A stretch of DNA of 31,314 nt. Source: JACPFN01 sp964406135 (GTDB lineage: Bacteria; Babelota; Babeliae; Babelales; Chromulinivoraceae). The number at the start of each line of letters is the position of its first letter. Position 1 is the first letter of the stretch. The notes below the pieces were generated by a model. It had not been told where the DNA came from and made no database searches. It saw only the letters and a list, made by a program, of their open reading frames with translations. Shown in pieces: positions 16,605 to 26,200 of this stretch. The stretch spans positions 1 through 31,314 of the forward strand of contig CAYOQO010000012.1 in the NCBI GenBank assembly GCA_964406135.1. Direction: 5' to 3'. Made by a program: the position numbers and the translations under genes.

Positions 16605-17201
16605 CTATCCGCCGATTTCAAATCGAGCGAAACGTTTAATTTTAATATTTTCACCAGTTTTAGCTGAAACTTCTTTGATGATATCTTCAACTGTTTTTTT
16701 GTCATCTTTTACAAAAGCTTGTTTTAACAGTGAAACATCGCTTGCAATTTTTGCCATTTTACCTTCAATGATTTTATCAATCATATTTGCAGGTTTGCCT
16801 TGAGCTTTTAATTGTTCAGTTGCAATCTCTTTTTCTTTTGCAAGGTATGCAGCGTCAACTTGATCAGGAGATACGCAAACTGGTTTGTTTGCTGCAATGT
16901 GCATAGCAATATCTTTTGCAAATGCTTTCAGATCAGCAGTACGCGCCACAAAATCTGTTTCACAGTTAACTTCAACCAAAACACCTGTTTGATCACCTGG
17001 GTGAATGTAGGTAACTACGATTCCTTGAGTTGTTTCACGGTCAGCACGTTTATCTGCAAGTGCTGCGCCACGTTTGCGAAGTAAATCGATTGCTTTTTCA
17101 ATATCGCCTTGAGCTTCTTCAAGTGCTTTTTTACAATCAAGCATTCCAAGACCGGTAATAGTTCTTAATTTTTGAATAGAATCTAGAGATACTTTTGACA
17201 T
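16605..17201 (-). CDS. tsf: Elongation factor Ts, short form
   Basis: 198 aa. Nucleotide exchange factor for EF-Tu. N-terminal UBA-like domain with the signature LRTITGLGMLDCKKALEEAQ and GDIEKAIDLLRKRGAA, then the core VEVNCETDFVARTADLKAFA that contacts EF-Tu, a coiled-coil-type helical pair, and the closing IKRFARFEIGG. This is the short architecture (about 200 aa) rather than the ~283-aa enterobacterial form with a duplicated core. AGGA lies 9 nt before ATG 17201. rpsB, the normal upstream partner, is missing. Confidence 0.96.
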   Translation of the reverse strand: MSKVSLDSIQKLRTITGLGMLDCKKALEEAQGDIEKAIDLLRKRGAALADKRADRETTQGIVVTYIHPGDQTGVLVEVNCETDFVARTADLKAFAKDIAMHIAANKPVCVSPDQVDAAYLAKEKEIATEQLKAQGKPANMIDKIIEGKMAKIASDVSLLKQAFVKDDKKTVEDIIKEVSAKTGENIKIKRFARFEIGG

Positions 17202-17278
17202 GTTAATGATTCCTATGATTTGTGAGCAACGATAGAACAGGAACCTTTGATAGCAGGTTCTTATTCTTTTAGTGTGCC

Positions 17279-17311
17279 AGAAAATAGAAATTTCGCAAAA
17301 TTCTATTTTCT
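17279..17311 (-). terminator. A+T-rich hairpin after the 17318 gene
   Basis: Perfect 11-bp inverted repeat AGAAAATAGAA / TTCTATTTTCT with an 11-nt loop, starting 7 nt past the stop codon at 17318. Low stability and no T-run after the stem on the minus strand, so terminator function is uncertain. A GAACCT/AGGTTC hairpin (about 17240-17260) follows before tsf. Confidence 0.3.
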
Positions 17312-17317
17312 TTAATT

Positions 17318-18019
17318 TTAAAAGGTATTAAAAATTTCGTTATTTTCAGTTGATTCTATGTTTTTTTCATCAGCTGATGTTGTTTGAGTTTCGCGCGTTA
17401 AGACATGTCTCCAAATAGCTTCATTCAACGTATCAGTTGAATTTGGTTCAATGGTTTTTTTCTCCAAATTTCGTTTTTTTTGTTCCATTTCAGCTGCTAA
17501 TTTTTCAGCTTTTTTTCTTTCTGCCCAAGCTTTTTCTAATTTTTTGCGAGTTCTGTTGGCACCTTTAATTTTTTGAGGCTTGCTTATTTTGATCGGATTG
17601 GCTAAAGATTTGGCATGAAATTGTAATTTTGTTGAATGTTTTTTGGAATATTTTAAAATGGCTGGATCATTTATTTTGGTAATTAATCCATTATTTGAAA
17701 AATAAACATTTATATGAAATTTTTTAAACAGTTGAATAATTTTTTCTTTAAAATAGTGTTGAGTTTTTGGTGTTGATTCAAGAACCGCCAATTCCATAAT
17801 TTCCAGGAGTGTTGCAACTTCTTTGTTTTGTGTCCATTGTTGTAGTGTGCTGCTTAATCGTTGTAGCTTGTCTGACAAATATTCTAACTGTAGTTTTTGC
17901 GATGTTGTAAGTGAAGATGTTGCAAATTCATGATCCAAATCCTGCCAAAGATGTGTTAATTTGCTGTTGCTGTGTATCATGTTGCTCAGCATGATCAATA
18001 AAATGTACAATTGCTTCAT
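17318..18019 (-). CDS. Exported charged protein, unrecognised
   Basis: 233 aa from ATG 18019 with AAGGA close upstream. Signal peptide MKQLYILLIMLSNMIHSNS. The mature part has helical, Leu-rich segments (about 30-95), a mixed region with VYFSNNGLITKIND, then a highly basic stretch (about 145-185: KPQKIKGANRTRKKLEKAW, AERKKAEKLAAEMEQKKRN) and an acidic, Thr/Asn-rich tail. No family recognised. It is 26 nt downstream of argS on the same strand and likely in its transcript. The basic coiled-coil segment resembles in style, not in sequence identity, the other exported proteins of this window. Confidence 0.6.
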   Translation of the reverse strand: MKQLYILLIMLSNMIHSNSKLTHLWQDLDHEFATSSLTTSQKLQLEYLSDKLQRLSSTLQQWTQNKEVATLLEIMELAVLESTPKTQHYFKEKIIQLFKKFHINVYFSNNGLITKINDPAILKYSKKHSTKLQFHAKSLANPIKISKPQKIKGANRTRKKLEKAWAERKKAEKLAAEMEQKKRNLEKKTIEPNSTDTLNEAIWRHVLTRETQTTSADEKNIESTENNEIFNTF

Positions 18020-18045
18020 TTTATCCTTTTTTTGTCATTCCCGTG

Positions 18046-19689
18046 TCACATTTTTTGCATCGGGGTGATACCCATTAAAAATAATGATGTTTTTAAAGTT
18101 TCTTGTACTAAGTTAACCATGTACAATCGATGTGCAGTTTGCTCAGGGTGTGCAGTTTCAATAATACGTTGTTGATTGTAATATTGATGAAATAAGCTTG
18201 CAAATTCATAGGTAAAATAAGCAAGCAGATGAATTTGATGATTTTTTCCAATATTTGCAATCAAATTTTTAAGAGCACAAATCTTTTTGAGCAATAATTT
18301 TTCAGTTTCAGAAATTTCAAGGGTTATCACATTTGCTGCAGCAACATTTTGTTCAGATGCATTTCGTTGAATGCTGACAGTTCGTACAAATGCATATTGA
18401 ATATAGTAAATCGGATTTTCATTGCTTTGGGAAAGTGCTAAATCAAGATCAAATTGAAGTTCTGCATCTGCTTTTCGATTTAAAAAAAAGAATCGTGCAA
18501 CATTTTTTCCAACCTCATCCACGACTTCTTCTAGCGTGACCATGTTGCCGGTACGTTTTGACATTTTGACCGGTTGCCCATCTTTCATGATGTGCACGAG
18601 TTGGTATAAAATAACATTCAAATTTTTGTGGTCATAACCAAGGGCTTGCATGATTGCTTCAAGCCTCATTTTGTAACTATGATGATCATGGCCTAAAACC
18701 ATGATAATTTTTTCAAATCCTCGTTCAATTTTGTCAATTAAATAAGCAACATCAGCTGCAACATACGTTAATTCACCATTAGCTTTTTTGAGTACTCGAT
18801 CTTTGTCGTCACCAAAAGTGGTTGATCGAAACCATAACGCGCCTTCATTTTCAAATGTGTGACCAGATTTTTTTAATTTTTCAATGGCTGCAGTCACTTT
18901 GCCATGATCATGTAAAATTTTTTCAGAAAACCAAATGTTAAAAACAATTCCATAATTTTCAAGTACCATTTGTAGTTGCTTGAGCATGTGATCTTTGGCA
19001 TATGCTTGAAAAAAATTGTCAGGTTCATGAGTTAAATTTTGTCCAAATTGAGCTGTGCACGTTTTTGCTAAATCGATCAAATATTGACCATGGTAGGCAT
19101 CTTCTGACAATTCTTGAGCAATGCCAAGTTCTTGCATGCAGCGAATTTTGAATGAATTTTGCAACTTGATCATCTGAGCACCAGCGTCATTGATGTAAAA
19201 TTCTTTGGTCACATCATTGCCTAAAAAAGTTAATATGTTGGCAAGTACGTCACCTAAAATTCCATTTCTGCCGTGGCCAACATGCATGGGTCCGGTTGGA
19301 TTAGCACTGACAAATTCAATGTTGATTTTTTTTGATTGGGATTGACTTAAACGGAAAAAATTTTCTTTTTCATCATGAATTTGTGTAGCAATTTGGGTAT
19401 ACCAATCTTGTGTTAAAAAAAAATTTAAAAATCCTGGTCCTGCAATTTCAATGCGTGCAACCAAAGGATGTGAAAATTTTTGAACAATTTCTTGTGCAAA
19501 TGCGCGTGGATTTTTTTTCATTTTTTGAGCGCATATCATGGCAATATTTGCATTGATATCACCAAATGCTTGTTTTGCAGGATCGGTATTAAGTTCAAAT
19601 TGGCTATCATTGATGATTTCTGCAGGAATTGCAAAATCTTTGATCAAATAGGTGGTAAAAGCATGTTGAATTTGTTCAAAAGGGTTCAT
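18046..19689 (-). CDS. argS: Arginine--tRNA ligase
   Basis: 547 aa, normal length. Class I synthetase charging tRNA-Arg. N-terminal Add1 domain (to about 115, with the GDINANIAM and IAGPGFLNFFL segments), HIGH-type motif HVGH at 136-139 within NPTGPMHVGHGR, the ArgRS-specific YINDAGAQM, EGALWFRST and ELTYVAADVAYLIDK segments, a KMSKR at 375-379 followed by TGN, and a C-terminal DALR anticodon-binding domain. Many ArgRS lack a canonical KMSKR; this one has it intact. Stop is TGA. ATG 19689 is preceded by AAAGGA at a rather long distance (about 13 nt). Confidence 0.96.
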   Translation of the reverse strand: MNPFEQIQHAFTTYLIKDFAIPAEIINDSQFELNTDPAKQAFGDINANIAMICAQKMKKNPRAFAQEIVQKFSHPLVARIEIAGPGFLNFFLTQDWYTQIATQIHDEKENFFRLSQSQSKKINIEFVSANPTGPMHVGHGRNGILGDVLANILTFLGNDVTKEFYINDAGAQMIKLQNSFKIRCMQELGIAQELSEDAYHGQYLIDLAKTCTAQFGQNLTHEPDNFFQAYAKDHMLKQLQMVLENYGIVFNIWFSEKILHDHGKVTAAIEKLKKSGHTFENEGALWFRSTTFGDDKDRVLKKANGELTYVAADVAYLIDKIERGFEKIIMVLGHDHHSYKMRLEAIMQALGYDHKNLNVILYQLVHIMKDGQPVKMSKRTGNMVTLEEVVDEVGKNVARFFFLNRKADAELQFDLDLALSQSNENPIYYIQYAFVRTVSIQRNASEQNVAAANVITLEISETEKLLLKKICALKNLIANIGKNHQIHLLAYFTYEFASLFHQYYNQQRIIETAHPEQTAHRLYMVNLVQETLKTSLFLMGITPMQKM

Positions 19690-19808
19690 GATTTTTTAAA
19701 AATCCTTTAAAAATTATTTTTCATAGAATTATGATGAGTATATCATAAATTTTATTTTGATCGAAAATTGAATTTTTTAAACTTATTTTTACTTAAGTTA
19801 CTGCTTTT

Positions 19809-19872
19809 GAATTGTTTCTTGTTTTTCAAAATCCTTCAAGTTTTTTATTAAGCATGATCGCACATACTTAAC
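19809..19872. repeat. Dispersed intergenic element, copy 1
   Basis: 64 nt matching 31071-31135 at about 56 of 65 aligned positions by hand. Shared blocks include AAAATCCTTCAAG and CACATACTTAAC. It ends in a hairpin: TTAAGCATG, 6-nt loop, CATACTTAA, with one C-A mismatch on this strand that is a G-U pair in minus-strand RNA. It sits between divergent argS and mnmA. Confidence 0.7.
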
Positions 19873-19946
19873 GAAAAGATTTGAAAAATTATGCTTAACT
19901 GGAAACAATTTAGAAAAAGAGATTTAAATAAAAAATGATTTTTTGG

Positions 19947-19952
19947 TACACT
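19947..19952 (+). promoter_or_regulatory. Possible extended -10 for a leaderless mnmA
   Basis: TACACT preceded by TGG, ending 7 nt before the mnmA ATG. The predicted transcription start would coincide with the start codon, and no ribosome-binding site is visible. No clear -35. Confidence 0.35.
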
Positions 19953-19959
19953 GATCATT

Positions 19960-21036
19960 ATGAATACTTTAAAGAAAAAAATCGCAGTTTTAGTCTCTGG
20001 TGGCGTTGATAGCTCAGTTGCTTTGGCTCTTTTAAAAAAGCAAGGTCATGACGTTACAGCTTTTTATTTAAAAATTTGGCTTGAAGATGAACTTTCTTAC
20101 TTAGGTTCATGTCCATGGCAGGATGATTTGCAGTTTGTGCAAGCTGTGTGTGCACAGCTTGATGTGCCACTTCAAATTATTTCTATGCAGCAAGCATACC
20201 ATGACAAAGTAGTTACGTACATGCTCAAAGAAATTGAACAAGGTCGCACGCCAAATCCTGACATGCTGTGCAATCAACAGATAAAATTTGGTGCTTTTTA
20301 TGATGTGATTGATCCATCATTTGATTTTGTAGCAACTGGGCACTATGCACAAATTGAGCATTATTCTGAAATTTCTGTTTTAAAAAAAGGAAAAGATCCG
20401 ATTAAAGATCAAACCTATTTTTTAGCATATTTATCCCAAGCTCAGCTTAAAAAAGCACTATTCCCCATCGGTAGTTTTGAAAAATGGCAAGTTCGTAAAA
20501 TGGCGCAAGAATTTAATTTACCAACAGCAGCTCGTAAAGATTCTCAAGGAATCTGTTTTTTAGGGAAATTTAATTTTGCTGATTTTTTAAAAGCACATTT
20601 GGGTGAAAAACAAGGGGAAATTGTTGAATTTGAAACAAAAAAAAATATTGGAGTTCACCAAGGGTATTGGTTTTATACCATTGGACAGCGTCAAGGATTA
20701 GGTCTTTCTGGTGGTCCTTGGTATGTGGTATCCAAAGATGTCGCAAAAAATATTGTTTTTGTTTCAAAAGCTTATGATGCGATTCGGGAACATAAGCATG
20801 GCATGATTGTTTCAAATTTTAATTTTAATCAAGGATCTATTTCTGAAACATCAGATTTGGATGTTCGATTTCGTCATGGGCCTATGATACATCCATGCAA
20901 AATAAGTTTTGTGGATTCAGATATAAAAATAATGCTCAAGCAGGACAGTCGTCAAGGAATTGCAACAGGACAATTTGCAGTTTTGTATGAAGGTGATATT
21001 TGTTTGGGTGGCGGTATTATTCAAGAAGCTTTATAG
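19960..21036 (+). CDS. mnmA: tRNA-specific 2-thiouridylase
   Basis: 358 aa, typical. Adds sulfur to U34 of tRNAs for Lys, Glu and Gln in the cytoplasm using ATP and a sulfur relay. The PP-loop is SGGVDSS at 13-19. The catalytic Cys pair is C104 in NPDMLCNQQIKFG and C199 in DSQGICFLGK. Further family stretches: ATGHYAQ, DQTYFL and YTIGQRQGLGL. It has no ribosome site, and a -10-like element lies 7 nt upstream, so translation may start on a leaderless mRNA. The next gene starts 7 nt after its stop, with AGGA overlapping, so the two form an operon. The rhodanese at 29931 might supply sulfur, but that is only a guess. Confidence 0.96.
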   Translation: MNTLKKKIAVLVSGGVDSSVALALLKKQGHDVTAFYLKIWLEDELSYLGSCPWQDDLQFVQAVCAQLDVPLQIISMQQAYHDKVVTYMLKEIEQGRTPNPDMLCNQQIKFGAFYDVIDPSFDFVATGHYAQIEHYSEISVLKKGKDPIKDQTYFLAYLSQAQLKKALFPIGSFEKWQVRKMAQEFNLPTAARKDSQGICFLGKFNFADFLKAHLGEKQGEIVEFETKKNIGVHQGYWFYTIGQRQGLGLSGGPWYVVSKDVAKNIVFVSKAYDAIREHKHGMIVSNFNFNQGSISETSDLDVRFRHGPMIHPCKISFVDSDIKIMLKQDSRQGIATGQFAVLYEGDICLGGGIIQEAL

Positions 21037-21042
21037 GACATT

Positions 21043-21786
21043 ATGATTATTTTAAGTTTGTGTATCGTTTTATTTTCAATCAAAATCTTTTCTATTATTC
21101 ATGATCAAATATATAAAAATTTTAAAATTGCAATAAACATTATAATTTTTGCATTAAGTTTTGATTTTCAAACTATTATTGCTTCTGTTGGCATTTTTGA
21201 TGGAATTAAATTTTCAGCTCAAGCACGAATGAGAAACGAAAAACGTTCAAGATTATCAAATGCAGAAGTTGCTCAACAATATTTGGAACAAATGGTTGAT
21301 ACTGATCTAACCGAAGAAGGCTTTGATATTTTTAAAAGAGCTTTAGATGAACATGATGTGGAAACGGTAAAAATGTTTATAGGCTCTTGTAATCTGGAGT
21401 CAGAAAATGAAAGCAAGTTAACACCTTTAATGTTGGCAGTTTGTGCTGATTCTCGAGATGTTGTTCAAGCGTTGATGCAAGCAGGTGCCAATATTGAACA
21501 TGAATCATTTTTAAGTCATGAACTATCATTTTCAGCTTTAAAAATTGCATTATTAAAAAATCGTAAAGATTGTGCAAAAGATTTGATTTGCGCTGGAGCA
21601 CAAACAAAATCTTTGCATAATTTCAAGTTGCTTGAGCAAATTCAACAAGAAATGAATGATGCGGCTCAAAATGCTTATAGTGCCTATCATGAAGTGCGAA
21701 GCCGAACTTGTCAAAAAAATCATCCCATGGTTCAAGAAACAATTATGATAATGCTGCAACAGCCACATGATGATATGATCTCTTAA
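21043..21786 (+). CDS. Ankyrin-repeat protein with N-terminal membrane segment
   Basis: 247 aa; ATG 21043 with AGGA 4 nt upstream at the mnmA stop. The first ~55 residues carry two hydrophobic stretches (MIILSLCIVLFSIKIFSII and NIIIFALSFDFQTIIASVGI), acting as membrane anchors or a long signal. Ankyrin repeats follow: KLTPLMLAVCADSRDVVQAL with MQAGANIEH, and SFSALKIALLKNRKDCAKDL with ICAGAQT, with a weaker unit before (GFDIFKRALDEHDVETVKMF). The tail is helical and Gln/Met-rich. Linked to mnmA only by position. It ends at a strong terminator. Confidence 0.78.
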   Translation: MIILSLCIVLFSIKIFSIIHDQIYKNFKIAINIIIFALSFDFQTIIASVGIFDGIKFSAQARMRNEKRSRLSNAEVAQQYLEQMVDTDLTEEGFDIFKRALDEHDVETVKMFIGSCNLESENESKLTPLMLAVCADSRDVVQALMQAGANIEHESFLSHELSFSALKIALLKNRKDCAKDLICAGAQTKSLHNFKLLEQIQQEMNDAAQNAYSAYHEVRSRTCQKNHPMVQETIMIMLQQPHDDMIS

Positions 21787-21793
21787 AAATGCG

Positions 21794-21823
21794 AAAAGGC
21801 AACTGATTGGACAGCTGCCTTTT
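21794..21823. terminator. Bidirectional intrinsic terminator
   Basis: AAAAGGCA + CTG paired with CAG + TGCCTTTT around a single A/C mismatch, 6-nt loop. It serves the mnmA-ankyrin unit and the convergent 28129-21853 operon. Confidence 0.85.
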
Positions 21824-21852
21824 GTGTTATGTTGCAATTAAAAGTTAAATTT

Positions 21853-23262
21853 TTATAGTGATGATTGTCGTGATAATCTGTCAATTTCGATGTTTAAATA
21901 TCTTTTTGAGGGAATAGAGTAAGCCTTATTTGCTACTTCCTCTTTAAATCTGCTTAAAGGCCAATTTTGAGACTCTGTTTTTAGCTTTTCTAATTGTTTA
22001 TTTTGCAATTCATGGATATCTTTGCTTAATTGACTGAATTTTGGGGTTGTGCCGGAATTTTTATATTCTGCTGTTTGTTCATTTTGTAACGCAAGAATTT
22101 TGTTATTTAATTCTTCAAGATTCATTTTATTTGTTAATAAATCTTCAGTTTTTTTGTATTCATTTTTCCAATAATTATACCGGTCTTTCCAGAATTCGTC
22201 ATCTGTATAATCTGTTGATCGTTGTATAAAGTTTATCATTTTTTGAATTGATTCTAATTTTGTTTCACCAGTTGATGATCTTGCTTCACCCTGCAATTTG
22301 TTATAGATTTCCATATCTTCTTTTGTTATTTTACGAGGTTTATTTTCTTTTTGATCGGTTATTTCTGATGAGTTAAAAGTTGCTTTTGGTGTTTTGATAA
22401 TTGATATTTTATTTTTTGAATCTTCTAAATTATTCATAGATTCAATAAAATTGTTCAATTTTTTATCATGATAATCATGAATAAATTCTCGATTGTAGCG
22501 ATACAATGCATCACGAGTATCTTGTTCATATTTTAACAAACTTAAATTTTCTTCAATTGCTTCAAGCGCAAGCTTATTTTTTTCTTCTAAATGTTTTTTA
22601 TCAAGATCTAAGCTTCTTTTTTCAGAATTTGAAACATCTGATTTTTCTAATTTGTCATTAATTTTTGCAATTGCTTTTTCATTATCTGTAATTTCAGATT
22701 CTTGTTTTGCCACTTTTGCTAATTTTTCTTTTTGAACTTTTGAGCTAAATTTATCAACACTGTTATCGTATTTTGTTCTATTTTTTGAAATATCAGAAAG
22801 TTTTTCATTTTTATGAGTTTTGAACCATTGATTGATCAAATCTTTTTGATCATCAGCGCTTAAACTGTCCCATGATTCTTTTTGAGATTTTGAAAACTCA
22901 ATGCCTTTGGCAGATTCATCATTGTTTTTTGCGTGATCGGTCAGTAATTTTGAAAGTGTTCGTTTGGTTGACCAATTGCTGACAGTATCAAAAAAACCTA
23001 ATTTTTTAGTTATTTTGACTTCGGGATTTTTTTCATCTTGAGATTTTTTGATTTGAAAAAATTCGTCATCTTTGACTGGACGGTGTGAAGTTACGAGGCC
23101 TTTTAATTCTGCAATGCGCGCTTTTTGTTCATCTGCAATTTTAGCATAATTGGATGCTTTTAAAGCATGAAAAGGAGTGTCAATCTCTTCTACATCAGAT
23201 GATTGTAGATTTGATGTCACAATGATAAACAAAATTGCCAACATTCTTTTTAAATTGTTCAT
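21853..23262 (-). CDS. Exported coiled-coil protein, last gene of module operon
   Basis: 469 aa, unrecognised. Signal peptide MNNLKRMLAILFIIVTSNL followed by QSSDVEE. The mature protein is almost entirely charged and helical. Strong coiled-coil stretches lie about 170-255 (repeated KLEK/EEKNK/LSLLKYEQ patterns) and 365-435. A small W-rich stretch (DDEFWKDRYNYWKNEY) lies between. No Cys in the mature part that I can see. AGAAGGA precedes ATG 23262, and only 3 nt separate it from the stop of the upstream gene, so it is translationally coupled to it. Probably a partner or stalk protein for the modular product, by operon position only. Confidence 0.7.
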   Translation of the reverse strand: MNNLKRMLAILFIIVTSNLQSSDVEEIDTPFHALKASNYAKIADEQKARIAELKGLVTSHRPVKDDEFFQIKKSQDEKNPEVKITKKLGFFDTVSNWSTKRTLSKLLTDHAKNNDESAKGIEFSKSQKESWDSLSADDQKDLINQWFKTHKNEKLSDISKNRTKYDNSVDKFSSKVQKEKLAKVAKQESEITDNEKAIAKINDKLEKSDVSNSEKRSLDLDKKHLEEKNKLALEAIEENLSLLKYEQDTRDALYRYNREFIHDYHDKKLNNFIESMNNLEDSKNKISIIKTPKATFNSSEITDQKENKPRKITKEDMEIYNKLQGEARSSTGETKLESIQKMINFIQRSTDYTDDEFWKDRYNYWKNEYKKTEDLLTNKMNLEELNNKILALQNEQTAEYKNSGTTPKFSQLSKDIHELQNKQLEKLKTESQNWPLSRFKEEVANKAYSIPSKRYLNIEIDRLSRQSSL

Positions 23263-23265
23263 ACA

Positions 23266-26200
23266 TTAATTCCTTCTAAATGGTTTTTGTAAATAAATTT
23301 CTTGATACATGTTTTCGTATTTTTCAAAATCATTTGCAGTTAATGGATCAGCATTCGGTTGTTGCAATGCATCTAAAGCATTTTGCAATTGATCTCGAAT
23401 TCTTTGTATTCTTAAAGTTTCAGGATGAATCATGTGTTTAGCTTGCATCGGATGAAGTAGAGAATTATAAAATGACAATGTATCGTTTATTTTTTGAATT
23501 TGATTTTGTTTTATTTTGTATTGATTTTCTAAAATTTCATTTATTTTTTTTATAATATCACTATCCGTGGTTACGAGTGGTTCTTTGGATTTATTTCTTG
23601 ATACCAGAGTATCTAAAATTTTATCGTACAATAGAGGATTGTTTGCTGAAGTAATGCCTGAATCTTTTAATACATCCTGAACTTTTTTTGTTACAAAAGA
23701 TCGTGAAGTTGCAATCATTTTATCTTGTACTTCTTTTGCTTGAGTATTTTTCCAATCAAGATTTGTTTTTCGTGGTTGATTTGCAATGTTGAAAAAGGTT
23801 TGTTCAAGTTTTAAAATAATTTTATCTTGAGTTGCTTGATTGTAATTTTTCAAATCAGAAGAAAGTATTTTAGTGATTGCTTTGGTAAAATTAAGAGTTC
23901 CTGATTCTTTTCCTTCAAGACCTAATTCAAAATCAATAAAATCTGCTTTTGTTCCCAATGGATGTTGTTGTTTCCATGCAACATAAAGATCTTGCAGTGA
24001 GTTTGTATATTTTGCGGTAATTGTAGTAATTTCATGGTCTGGCAGTGGTTGTGCTTTTTCTGCAGCAAGTTCTTCTTCTAATTTTAATTTTTGTATTTCA
24101 GCTAACTCTCGAGCTTTTTCTATAATTTGCTCTTCATGTTCTTTTTTTAAATTTTGTAATTCTTTTTGAAATTCTTGGTATTTTTGTTGCAGGTTTTCAC
24201 TTACAAATTTTTCACTTTCTTCTAAATTTTTGCGTTTTTCTTCTTCATCCTTAGGAATTTTTTTAAGCTTTTTATTGATTTTATGTAATTTTTTTTCTTC
24301 ATGTTTTAATATTTTTTTACGATTTTTTAATTCCCATGTTTCTTGAGGTGAAAGATTTGATTTTGGTGAGGAAACTTCATTCTTGATTTCAGTTATTTCA
24401 GTTTTAATTGGTTGAGCAATTTTAGGTTCTGAAACTATAATTTGTGTTGGTTTCAGTTTGCGTACCCGTGGTGTTTCATCATCAACATTTGGTTTGGTAG
24501 ATAAATCAGGTTGGTCATTTCGTGGTTCTGGAAGATCAAGGTTTGAAGATCGATCATCCAAAGATTGTCGTTTTGATTGTGTGCCAAAATCTCTGTTTAA
24601 ATTACTTGATCCTTCGTGACGTTGTGGATTTGCAGGAGTTTGTTGTTGACCCTTTGGTTCTGATGGAGACCTTGATGATGAAGGTTTAAGATCTGGATTT
24701 GTAAAAGAATTTTCAACATCTTTTGAACTAAATTGTTTTTTTGGCTCAGATGATGGTTTATTTATTTCAAAAGGGTGTGTTGCAGGTTTTGATGAAATGT
24801 CAGGATAATCTTTTTTTGAAATTGATCCAATGTCAAAAGGATCGTTAGATGAAATTTCTTTTGTTTTTGATTTGCCAGATCGGTTTTTAATTTTGGAAGA
24901 GTTATCTTTATGAACAGTTTTCCAAGGCAATGAAATTTTGCTTGTTTCTGGTTCATAAATTTCATGAGCTGGTAACTTTGGCACATCAGTAGTATTTGGC
25001 ATGACAGTATTTTCAGATGCTGATGAAGTATTGTTGTCTGATAAAAACTTTAAAGGATCTTTTTGAATATAATTTTTTAATTCTTGAGCAATATCATCAA
25101 TATTTAATTTTAGATGTTGCTCAGATTGTAATTTTCTTGCAAGAACAATTAATTTTCCAGTATTTTCAATCATGTCGTAGTATTCTTGGCTAACGTCCAC
25201 AGAGTTAGCATTTCTTGGTGCAAAATATTTTGCTATATCAACGTCGGGCATATTAATTTTATGTAATTCATCTTTCATAGAACTTATATCAATTACTTCA
25301 AATTTAAAGCTATCTTGATTATTTCGGGATGCATTTTCAATCGGAATAATGAGTGTGTCAGGGTTTGCAAAATTTTGATAAACTTCTGCATTTTGTTTAA
25401 AAATTCTTTTTGCTTCGTCATAAGAAACTTTTGCGTTAGTACCGCCTAAATTCATATTTTTTTCTTGGGCTTTAATTTGAGATTTGGTAATTTCAGTTAA
25501 TTGATCTGCGCTTAAATTTTTAAATGAACTTTCCATTTTTGTTGGTGAAGGATCACCAGTTGGATTTAAAATTTTTGCGAGTGCTGCTTTTGCATTTTGT
25601 ACGTTGGTTGTTCTGTTTAAAGCTGTAAAATCATTAACCATCAAAGCTTTTAAGTTTTTGTCATTTGGATTATCTTCTAAATAATTTTTCATGTAAGTTG
25701 CGATATCTGTAGATTTTGTTAAATGTCCTTGATTTGCAGAAATACTTAAATCTTGTAATGTTTTCATGCGCTCTGCATTTTCGGCAATAGTTAAGTTTGG
25801 ATCATAAGAAGACATATCTAAAATATCGAATTTAAAATTCATCAAAGAGTTTGCTTCAATTTTTTGAGGCCTTACAGGAATTAAAACAAACTGTTTTTTC
25901 TCAGAAATATCAAATTTTTGTAAGGCTTCTTTAAAAATTACTTCATTTTTATTAAAAATTGCAGTGTAAAGCTTGACCACTTCATCATTGGTAAGTGGAG
26001 CATGAGAATTTGAATTTCGTAGATTTTTAATTTCATTTTGAGTAATTTTTGTAAATAAATTTGCAGTGTCAGTTCGTGATAATTTTGCTAACGCTTTTTG
26101 TACACCTTTTTCAGCCATTCGTTCATCACGCTTATCTGGATCTTGCAAATATTGTTCTAAAAGATTTTGGTCAGATTTAAAAACATTTTTCCAACTTTTT

